Shown: in pieces, positions 57,586 through 64,000 of the stretch
Position numbering within the stretch: position 1 is the stretch's first letter
How the letters are laid out: the number at the start of each line of letters is the position of its first letter
From: JAWKRB01 sp041389885
GTDB lineage: Bacteria > Myxococcota_A > Polyangia > Polyangiales > Ga0077539
Direction: 5' to 3'
DNA: 64,000 nt
NCBI GenBank assembly: GCA_041389885.1
Contig: JAWKRB010000010.1
Location: 186,001 to 250,000, forward strand
Translations under genes and position numbers: made by a program
The notes under the pieces: generated by a model
The model's database searches: none
The model's input: only the letters and a program-made list of their open reading frames with translations
What the model was told of the DNA's origin: nothing

Positions 57586-57975
57586 TCAGCGCCCGGTCAT
57601 CTCGCGCAGCGCGCCGCGGAGCTCGGCCACGGAGAAGGGCTTCTCCATGCGCGGGTTCTCGACGCGGGCGAGGAACTCCCGGGCCTGCGCGGTGTACGCC
57701 CCGCCCGTGAGGAAGATGAACCTCGACTGCGCGTCGGGCGCCACCGACGAGAGCGCCTCGTAGAGGTCGACCCCGCTCATGCGGGGCATCATCAGGTCGC
57801 AGAGCACGGCGTCGAAGCGCGCGCCGTCGGCGAGCGCGCGCAGCGCCTCAGGGCCGCTCCCGGCGAGGGTCACGTCGAAATCGACCGCGAGGATCTGCCC
57901 CAGCGAGACGCGGAGGTTCTCCTCGTCGTCGACGATCATCACCCTCGGCCTGCTCACGTCTGCCGTCTCGCCCAT
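57586..57975 (-). CDS. single-domain response regulator (CheY-like)
   Basis: Predicted 129 residues, receiver domain only. VMIVDDEENLRVSLGQIL holds the acidic pair (Asp16, Asp17), CDLMMPRMSG the phosphoacceptor (Asp60), and FLTGGA and EKPFSVAEL the conserved Thr and Lys. No output domain, so it acts by protein-protein binding as a phosphorelay shuttle. No histidine kinase is adjacent; it is divergent from the DUF3540 gene of the secretion island. Confidence 0.9.
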   Translation of the reverse strand: MGETADVSRPRVMIVDDEENLRVSLGQILAVDFDVTLAGSGPEALRALADGARFDAVLCDLMMPRMSGVDLYEALSSVAPDAQSRFIFLTGGAYTAQAREFLARVENPRMEKPFSVAELRGALREMTGR

Positions 57976-58063
57976 CGCGCCCGGAGTCCTAGCGCAACGA
58001 CGACCGCATTCCCACCTCGCGACGCGCGCCCCCCCGGAGGCCGCCCGCGAGCGGCGAATGGCG

Positions 58064-58091
58064 TTGGCGGCGGGGCGCTCCGTGAGATACT
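58064..58091 (+). promoter_or_regulatory. candidate promoter of the DUF3540 gene
   Basis: TTGGCG (58064-58069), 16 bases, GATACT (58086-58091), just before the ATG at 58099. Both hexamers match at four of six positions. The implied leader is about one base. The rest of the 123-base divergent gap shows no other signal. Confidence 0.35.
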
Positions 58092-58098
58092 CCCGCGG

Positions 58099-58674
58099 AT
58101 GGACGACGACGCCGAGCGGGCCCCCGCCCCCGCCCTCCTGCGCGACGGCGCCCCCGACGTGGGGGCCGACACCCTCCGTCGCCTCGTGTCTCGCAGCGGC
58201 GTGTCGGCCGAGCTGCGCGCGGGTGGGCGCGGCGAGGCCCTGCGGGTGCTCGACGCCTCGGGCAACCTGCTCTTCGAGCACCGCCCCGACGAGGGCGTCA
58301 CGGTGATCTCCGTGCCCCACGGAGACCTGGAGCTCCGGGCGCCGACGGGCAGCGTGCGCGTGGTCGCGGGCAAGCGCGTCGAGGTGCGGGCGCAGGAGGC
58401 CGACCTGCGGGTCACCGAGGCCCGCCTCACGGCCCGCCAGCTCGTGACCACCGTCGACCGCGTGCGCGAGGCGCTCGGCGTGCTCGAGACGCGGGCAGAC
58501 CGGGTGATCCAGCGCGCGAAGAACGTGTACACCGAGGTCGAAGAGCTCGCGCAGACGCGCGCGGGTCGGGTCAAGCTCATCGCCGAGCGCACGGTGCACG
58601 TGCTCGGCAAGCGCGCCCTCGTGCGCGCGACCGAAGACGTGAAGATCAAGGGCGAGAAGGTCCACCTCGCCTGA
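58099..58674 (+). CDS. DUF3540 protein, type VI secretion island
   Basis: Predicted 191 residues. The DUF3540 pattern is seen in VISVPHGDLELRAPTGSV, VRVVAGKRVEVRAQ and the C-terminal VKLIAERTVHVLGKRALVRA, ending with a KIKGEKVHL strand. The middle of the protein is beta-helical with a helical insert (RVREALGVLETRADRVIQRA). DUF3540 genes occur beside VgrG, PAAR-like and DUF2169 genes in type VI secretion islands of Proteobacteria; function unproven. It begins the island running to the window end. Confidence 0.8.
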   Translation: MDDDAERAPAPALLRDGAPDVGADTLRRLVSRSGVSAELRAGGRGEALRVLDASGNLLFEHRPDEGVTVISVPHGDLELRAPTGSVRVVAGKRVEVRAQEADLRVTEARLTARQLVTTVDRVREALGVLETRADRVIQRAKNVYTEVEELAQTRAGRVKLIAERTVHVLGKRALVRATEDVKIKGEKVHLA

Positions 58675-58690
58675 AGGATTTGGAGGAGAG

Positions 58691-59098
58691 ATGTTCCCTG
58701 CGTCGTCGAAAGGGGGAGGTCAGTGCATGTCCTTTCCCGATGTCTGCAAGGTGCCCGCGCCGCCGGCGCCCTTCGTGCCGACGCCCTTTCCCAACATGTC
58801 GCAGGTGGCGAGCGCCTCGGGCACGAGCAGCAAGGTGAAATTCGCCGGCAAAGAGGCCGTCACCGTGAGCTCGAAGATCAGCCGCTCCAGCGGCGACGAG
58901 GCCGGCACGCTCTTCGGGATGATGTCGCAAGTGAACATGAACCAGACCTCGTTCCGCATGGGGTCGACCGCGGTGAAGGCCCAGGGCAAGGCCGTGGTCA
59001 CCGTGCTCAAGCCCACGGCGCAGAACGGGATGAACGCCAACGCGCCCGTCGGCTCGCAGGTGGCGCCGAGCCAGACCAAGGTCCTGATCCTGCGTTGA
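58691..59098 (+). CDS. DUF4150 PAAR-like spike-tip protein
   Basis: Predicted 135 residues, with a good GGAGGAGAG ribosome site before ATG 58691. DUF4150 hallmarks are FPDVCKVPAPPAPFVPTPFPN near the N-terminus and SKISRSSGDEAGTLFGMMS in the middle. This fold caps VgrG spikes or carries effectors in type VI secretion. It lies 16 bases after the DUF3540 gene and 7 before the DUF2169 gene, so all are probably one mRNA. No C-terminal toxin extension is present in this copy. Confidence 0.88.
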   Translation: MFPASSKGGGQCMSFPDVCKVPAPPAPFVPTPFPNMSQVASASGTSSKVKFAGKEAVTVSSKISRSSGDEAGTLFGMMSQVNMNQTSFRMGSTAVKAQGKAVVTVLKPTAQNGMNANAPVGSQVAPSQTKVLILR

Positions 59099-59105
59099 GG
59101 CCGCC

Positions 59106-61427
59106 GTGCAGGTGTTCAAAGACAGCCCCTTCGAGTTCGGCTACCTGCCGTGGCAGGTGCGCCCGCCCGCCGTGGCGATGGTCCTGGTGGTGAAGGCCAC
59201 CTTCGACCTGCGCCCCGAGGGCTTCTGCGTCATCGCCGACGAGCAGGACCCGACGCAGGGTCCCGAGCACCACGACGACGACCCCTCCGCGAGCCTGGTG
59301 CGAGACAGCGACTTCGCGGTGTTCAAGCCCCGCGCGGAGTGCTTCGTCGTCGGGTCCGCGCACGCCCCCGGCGGCGCCGCGCCGAGCTGCCTCGCCTCCT
59401 TCGGCGTCGGCTCCGTCGAGCGCACCCTGCAGGTCTTCGGCGACCGGAGCTGGGACGCCCTCGGCGGTGTCAGCACCCCGTCGTCGTTTCTCTCGATGCC
59501 CCTGCGCTGGGAGCGGGCCTTCGGCGGCGAGGGCCACCCGACGAACCCCGTGGGACGCGGCCTCGGCGCGGTCGAGACGAAGCACGGCCGCCACCGCCCG
59601 CTGCCCAACCTCGAAGACCCCGGGGACCTCATCGGCTCCCCAGGCGATCGCCCGGCGCCCGCGTGCTTCGCGCCGGTCCACCCCTCGTGGCCCGCGCGGG
59701 TGCGCCTCGCGGGCACCTACGACCAGGCCTGGTTCAAGACCCGCTGGCCCTGGCTCCCCGAAGACTTCGACTGGGGGTACTTCAACGCCGCGCCGCCGCC
59801 GCAGCAGGTCGAGGGATACTGGCGGGGCGACGAGCGGGTCTGGGCGCGCAACCTCCACCCCGCCCACCCCTACCTCGAGGCGCAGCTCCCGGGGCTGCAG
59901 CCGCTGTGCTTCCTCGAGGTCCGCCGCGGCGAGGGCGTGGACTTCACGGCCGTGGCGCTGCGCTGCGACACCATCACCCTCGACATGGAACGCCTCGTCG
60001 CCGTGTGCGTCTGGCGCGGCCTGGTCGAGGTCGAGACCGAGGCGCTGGGCGAGGTCGAGACGCTCTTTCTCCTCCACGAGAGCATCCATGAGCCCGCGAA
60101 GCCCCTCGCGCACTACCAGGCCGTGCTCGAGGCGCGAAAGCGCGAGCGCGCGGCGGAGGACGAGGCCTTCGAGGCCGAGGAGCCCGAGGCCGACGACCTC
60201 GAGGCGCCCCCCGCGCCCGCGCCCGCGCCGCCCTTCGCCGAGGTCTACCGGCAGCTCGCCGAGCGCAGGCTCGAGGCCGCGGCCGAGCCCGGCGACGAGG
60301 CCGCCGTGTCGGTCGCCCTGATCGACGGGATCACCGAGGCGCTGCAGGCCGAGGAGACCGCGCCCGAGGCGCCCTCGCCGAAGCCCTCGGAGCTCCGGGA
60401 GAGGCTCCGCGCGGAGGGGCACGAGGTGCCGCCCGAGATCGAGGCCCTCGAAGACCCCCCGGAGCCCCCCGAGGAGGCGCCCGACGAGCCCGAGGCCCGC
60501 GCGCTCACCCGCGAGGAGGTGCTCTTTCGCAGGGCGCACGAGCGCCCGATCGCGGGTGAAGACCTCACCGCCTGCGACCTCGCGAACACCGACCTCTCGG
60601 GGCAGGACCTCTCGGGGTGCATCCTCACCGACGCGCGGCTGACCGGCTGCGTGCTGCGCGGCACCGTCTTCGACGGCGCGGTGCTCCAGCGCGCCGACCT
60701 GCAGGGCGCGACCCTCGACGAGGCCAGCTTTCGCGGCGCCGACCTCGCCGACGTCGTCGCCGACGGCTGCGCCGCCGAGGGCGCGTGCTTCGACGAGGCG
60801 GTCGCGAGCGCGTCGACCTGGCGCCGCGCGCGTCTCCAGGGCGCGCGCTTCGCCGAGGCCGACTTCACCGGCGCCTGCTTCGACGACGCCGACCTCCGGG
60901 GCGCGACCCTCGACGGCGTCGACCTCGACGGCGCCTCGCTCGCGCGGTGCGTGTTCGACGGCGCCTCCCTCGTCGAGGCTTCGCTGGAGGGCGCGCGCGC
61001 GCCCGGCGCGAGCTTCAACGGCTGCGACCTCACCGGGCTCCGCGCCTCCGAGGCCGCCGACTTCAGCGACGTGCAGGCGCGCGACGCGAAGGCCGCGGGC
61101 GCGCAGTGGTGCGGCTCGAACCTCGCGCGGATCCTCCTCGCGGGCGCCGACCTCGCCGACGCCGACCTGTCGGGCGCGCTCCTCGCCGACGCCGACCTCA
61201 CGGGGGTCACCCTGCGCGGCGCGCGGCTGCGGGAGGTGTGCGCGGTCAAGGCCGTGCTGCTGGGCGCCGACCTCTTCGAGGCGAACCTCGAGGGCGCCGA
61301 CCTCACCCTCGCCGACCTCCGGGGCGCGTGCCTCTTCGGCGCGCAGCTCTTTCGCGCGCGCCTCGACGGAGCCCGCCTCGAGCACGCCGACGTCGGGCGC
61401 ACCGCGCTCGACCCGGCGGTGCGTTGA
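59106..61427 (+). CDS. DUF2169 domain plus pentapeptide-repeat protein
   Basis: Predicted 773 residues from GTG 59106. The N-terminal about 330 residues match DUF2169 (FEFGYLPWQVRPP, VVKATFDL, LPMRWERAFGGEGH-type block here as MPLRWERAFGGEGHP). An acidic Glu/Pro-rich linker covers about 335-480. From about 490 to the end run pentapeptide repeats of the A(D/N)LxX type (DLANTDLSGQDLSGCILTD and onwards), forming a right-handed beta-helix. DUF2169 and pentapeptide proteins are frequent VgrG neighbours, probably as adaptors for effectors. The stop overlaps the next gene (TTGA, 61424-61427). Confidence 0.85.
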   Translation: MQVFKDSPFEFGYLPWQVRPPAVAMVLVVKATFDLRPEGFCVIADEQDPTQGPEHHDDDPSASLVRDSDFAVFKPRAECFVVGSAHAPGGAAPSCLASFGVGSVERTLQVFGDRSWDALGGVSTPSSFLSMPLRWERAFGGEGHPTNPVGRGLGAVETKHGRHRPLPNLEDPGDLIGSPGDRPAPACFAPVHPSWPARVRLAGTYDQAWFKTRWPWLPEDFDWGYFNAAPPPQQVEGYWRGDERVWARNLHPAHPYLEAQLPGLQPLCFLEVRRGEGVDFTAVALRCDTITLDMERLVAVCVWRGLVEVETEALGEVETLFLLHESIHEPAKPLAHYQAVLEARKRERAAEDEAFEAEEPEADDLEAPPAPAPAPPFAEVYRQLAERRLEAAAEPGDEAAVSVALIDGITEALQAEETAPEAPSPKPSELRERLRAEGHEVPPEIEALEDPPEPPEEAPDEPEARALTREEVLFRRAHERPIAGEDLTACDLANTDLSGQDLSGCILTDARLTGCVLRGTVFDGAVLQRADLQGATLDEASFRGADLADVVADGCAAEGACFDEAVASASTWRRARLQGARFAEADFTGACFDDADLRGATLDGVDLDGASLARCVFDGASLVEASLEGARAPGASFNGCDLTGLRASEAADFSDVQARDAKAAGAQWCGSNLARILLAGADLADADLSGALLADADLTGVTLRGARLREVCAVKAVLLGADLFEANLEGADLTLADLRGACLFGAQLFRARLDGARLEHADVGRTALDPAVR

Positions 61428-63085
61428 GCGACCGACGCGCCGCGCGCGCGGCGAGCCGCCTCGCGCGGATTCACCAATGCCGCGGGATGCTCGCGCCCGC
61501 CGACGCGCTGCACCTCGCGCGGGGGTGCGCGCGCTGCGGCGCGGCGGCCCTCGACGCGCGCGCGATGGACGCGTGGCTGGCGCCCGACGGGGTCACGCCG
61601 GTGGCGTCGACCGGGGCGCTGCACGCGCTCCTCGCGTCCCTCGACGGCGACCTGCCCGCCGCGCCTTGCGCCTGCGGCGAGGCGGCGCCGATGGCGCGCT
61701 ACTACCACGCGATGGGCCGCGGCGACCTCGTGGTCGAGCGCGGGGGCGGTGAAGAGCGCCTCGCGGTGATGTTCCTCGACGGGTCTGAGGCGCCGGTGCG
61801 CGGCGCGCTGGAGGCGGTGTTCGGCCGCCCGCTCTCGACGCGCGCGGGCTGGCTGGAGGCGCTCGCCGCGGCGGGGGACGCGCGGGTCGAGGTCGAGGAG
61901 GGCCACTGGCTGCTCGCGTCCGACGACCCCTCGGGGCTCGCGGCGCCCGCGGTCGGCGCGGCGGTGCTCGGCGTCGACGCGGGCGCCCTGGCGACGCCCG
62001 CGTGGCGGTGGCTCCTGGAGGCCCTCGCGGCGGGGGAGCACCGGGGGCGCGCCCTCGCCCTCGCGGTGCGCCGCGACGTGCTGTTCGACGCCCTGTCGCG
62101 GGCGATGGCGCGGGTGGGCGCGGTCCTCGAGGGCGCGCCCGCCTCGCCCCGCTGGCGCGCGTCGCGGGGGGAGCTCGGCTGCGACCTCGAGGTCGACGCG
62201 GCGCTGCGCGCGATGGTGCGCCACGACCTCCCGCTCACGGCCTACGCGCTCCGCGCCGCCGCCGACCTCGACGCGCGCCTCGACGCGGTGACGCGCTACG
62301 TGTCCGCGGCGCGGTCCGCGCGCCCCGCCGCGGCGCTGGAGGTCGAGGGTGACCGCCTGGTCGGGCCGAGCGGCCGCTCCCTCGACCTGGCCACCGCCCC
62401 CTTCGAGGCGGAGCTCGACGGCGAGGCGCTGGAGCGCGACCTGCGGGTGCTCCTCGACGAGGCGCCGTCGTGGTCTCATGGATCGCGCGTATGCCCTTGC
62501 GGCGCAGGGAGATCGCTGGTGTCTCGGCTGCTCCCCGGCGAGGCGCTGGCGGCGCTGCAGCGCGAGGGGCGCGCGCCGCTGGTGCGCCGGCGCTGGGAGT
62601 CGGGCGGGGCGCTGCGCGCCTTCGAGGTGATCTCCCTGGAGTGCGACCGGCACCGCGCGCCGCTGACGCGGGCCGAGCTCGACGCGTGGGGGTGGTCCGA
62701 CGCGCGGCTCGAGGAGCGGCTCGATCGCGACGCCGGCGAGGCGACGTTCTTCGCGCGGGTGGCGTCGTGGCGCGACGGGTCCGGGCGGGGCGCGGCGCTC
62801 GCGCAGGGGCCCGACCTGGGCGGCGCGACGCTCCGCGACGACTGGACGCGCGCGCTGGCCGCCCTCGCCGACCCGCCCCTGGATCCGTCGTTCGTGCAGG
62901 CCACGTCGCCGCACGCGGTGATCGCGTGGGAGTCTGACGTCGACCCGGCGCTGGTCGAGCGGGTGCGGGGCGTCGACGCGATGCTCGACCCGATGGGAGC
63001 GCGCGAGGGCGAGGCCCTGACGCCGCCGCGGGCCGTGACGAATTGCGCGCCGCGAGGCCGCTTCGTGCGCCTCGAGCCGGAGTGA
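61424..63085 (+). CDS. unrecognised cytoplasmic protein in type VI island, scattered CxxC motifs
   Basis: Predicted 553 residues from TTG 61424 inside TTGA (no other suitable start near). No signal peptide or membrane segment. Cys motifs include CRG (Cys19), CARC (Cys35, Cys38), PCACGE (about residue 84) and VCPCGAG (about 360), suggesting one or more zinc sites. The body is helical and beta-mixed, without enzyme motifs I can name. Since it is coupled to the DUF2169 gene and followed by another island gene, a role as immunity protein, effector or adaptor is possible; none is shown. Confidence 0.55.
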   Translation: MSDRRAARAASRLARIHQCRGMLAPADALHLARGCARCGAAALDARAMDAWLAPDGVTPVASTGALHALLASLDGDLPAAPCACGEAAPMARYYHAMGRGDLVVERGGGEERLAVMFLDGSEAPVRGALEAVFGRPLSTRAGWLEALAAAGDARVEVEEGHWLLASDDPSGLAAPAVGAAVLGVDAGALATPAWRWLLEALAAGEHRGRALALAVRRDVLFDALSRAMARVGAVLEGAPASPRWRASRGELGCDLEVDAALRAMVRHDLPLTAYALRAAADLDARLDAVTRYVSAARSARPAAALEVEGDRLVGPSGRSLDLATAPFEAELDGEALERDLRVLLDEAPSWSHGSRVCPCGAGRSLVSRLLPGEALAALQREGRAPLVRRRWESGGALRAFEVISLECDRHRAPLTRAELDAWGWSDARLEERLDRDAGEATFFARVASWRDGSGRGAALAQGPDLGGATLRDDWTRALAALADPPLDPSFVQATSPHAVIAWESDVDPALVERVRGVDAMLDPMGAREGEALTPPRAVTNCAPRGRFVRLEPE

Positions 63086-63160
63086 AGCGGCGGGCCGTCG
63101 GTGGTACGTTGGAGCCTTCGCTCTCCGACCCCACCTCGCACGAGAGGACCGCGCGGATCC

Positions 63161-64000
63161 ATGGCCCCCAACATCTCGGTGCAGCAAGACAACGACACGT
63201 CAGACGCCCCGAACTCGCCCTCGGGAACGATCACCCACGACGCCCCGGTGCAGAGCGCGGGCACGCCCGCCGAGCAGTCGCAGCGGGCGTCGCAGCGCGC
63301 GAGCAGCGCGGCCCAGGCCTGCGGCGGCACGGCGCAGGCGTACAACGTCACGGTCCCCTACTCGGGCACCACGATGTGCTTCGGCTCGGCCGCGGGCGGC
63401 GCGGGCGCGAGCCTCACGACGCTCGGGCAGGTGCTGATCGACGCCGTGGGCACCATGGGCCTGCAGTCGAAGGGGAGCTTCTCGGCGCAGACCAACGCCG
63501 CCATGGCGCTGCTCTCGCAGGCGAGCACGCAGCAGCACTCGCAGGGCAAGGTCGAGATCTTCGCGGGCGGCGGCATGGCGCCGGGGGCCTGCGGCTCAGG
63601 CGCGCCGGCGTCACCAGGGCCGAACACCCCGCCCGCGAAGACCGCCGAGAAGGTCACCGAGGTCGCCTGCGCGAGCACCTCGGCGATGAAGGCCTACAAC
63701 GACTTCAAGACCAACGTCGGCTCGGCGAGCGACGCGAACGCGAAGGCGGGCTCGGCGAGCACCTGGGCCGAGCGCGAGGCCGCGGCCAGCGAGGCCTTCG
63801 CCGCCGAGCTCGGCGTGCTCAAGTCGGGCATGGACATGGTGAAGGCCGGCGCCGGCGCGGGCGCGCAGTTCGCCTCGGGCAGCGGCAAGGACGCGCTCAA
63901 GGCCGGCGGCTCCATGCTCGAGGCCGGCGCGGGCATGGCGGGCGCGATGTCGGCGATGATGAAGGGCGACATCGGCAGCGCGGTCAGCGGGCTCTCGGGC
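63161..64000 (+). CDS. Ala/Gly/Ser-rich protein of the type VI island, C-terminus outside window
   Basis: The frame is open from ATG 63161 to the last base (280 codons shown), and the stop lies beyond. The sequence is rich in Ala, Gly, Ser and Gln. It opens with MAPNISVQQDNDTSDAPNS, has a central AGGGMAPGACGSGAP and, near the window end, repeated Met-Ala-Gly blocks (GAGMAGAMSAMMKGD). A Cys sits in the AQACGGTAQ and TMCFG blocks. This composition suggests a secreted structural or effector protein of the island (VgrG/PAAR-associated), but no family is recognised and the rest is not visible. Confidence 0.65.
   Translation, partial: MAPNISVQQDNDTSDAPNSPSGTITHDAPVQSAGTPAEQSQRASQRASSAAQACGGTAQAYNVTVPYSGTTMCFGSAAGGAGASLTTLGQVLIDAVGTMGLQSKGSFSAQTNAAMALLSQASTQQHSQGKVEIFAGGGMAPGACGSGAPASPGPNTPPAKTAEKVTEVACASTSAMKAYNDFKTNVGSASDANAKAGSASTWAEREAAASEAFAAELGVLKSGMDMVKAGAGAGAQFASGSGKDALKAGGSMLEAGAGMAGAMSAMMKGDIGSAVSGLSG

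Overview
The window is a very GC-rich, gene-dense stretch of a chromosome that looks like a myxobacterium (phylum Myxococcota, probably order Polyangiales). The grounds are base composition, many lipoproteins with Asp/Ala-rich linkers, several proteins ending in a MYXO-CTERM-like sorting tail (Cys motif, hydrophobic helix, Arg cluster), paired DUF1592/DUF1552 genes, and an operon resembling the myxobacterial elb ether-lipid cluster. No rRNA, tRNA, CRISPR array, insertion sequence or prophage was seen. No gene-free stretch exceeds about 300 bases.

Layout. 1-8154: a partial OmpA-type lipoprotein, a lipase-like lipoprotein, a PQQ-type sugar dehydrogenase, then a translationally coupled operon of an alpha/beta hydrolase, a DUF1592-type c-heme protein and a Tat-exported DUF1552 protein. 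8155-13845: a membrane-anchored beta-carbonic anhydrase, an M48 metallopeptidase paired with a dynamin-like GTPase, and a polytopic membrane protein. 13846-24634: seven minus-strand genes, mostly for exported proteins: a large hydrolase, an M23 peptidase with six Cys repeats, two paralogous putative Cys-His enzymes, a PhzF-family protein, an unknown exported protein and another hydrolase. 24827-31333: a DUF2752 membrane protein, a lipoprotein with a TIGR02757 protein, and a four-gene operon of surface proteins (VanY-like peptidase, Cys-rich lipoprotein, DUF3105, BNR-repeat protein).

31344-38515: an SDR/TetR/M81-peptidase operon behind two TGAC-N5-GTCA sites, a TetR/glycosyltransferase divergon with a perfect palindrome, a DUF2330 protein and an orphan sigma factor. 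38577-43969: a glycosyltransferase-like membrane protein, a PLP-dependent lyase/decarboxylase, a TauE/SafE-type transporter and an exported nuclease.

44088-52135 is the most striking biosynthetic operon: HAD-IB phosphatase, LarA-like protein, a 1589-residue fusion (fatty acyl reductase, AMP ligase, carrier protein, PlsC acyltransferase, SCP2) and a second SDR. It is probably an ether-lipid pathway. 52293-57975 holds a YceI protein, an Rpn/PD-(D/E)XK-like protein, Mfd and a response regulator. 58099-64000 looks like a type VI secretion accessory island (DUF3540, DUF4150 PAAR-like tip, DUF2169 plus pentapeptide repeats, an unknown protein and a partial Ala/Gly-rich protein that runs off the end).

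Many neighbouring genes overlap by exactly four bases (ATGA, GTGA or TTGA), which places several starts at TTG or GTG and implies translational coupling.
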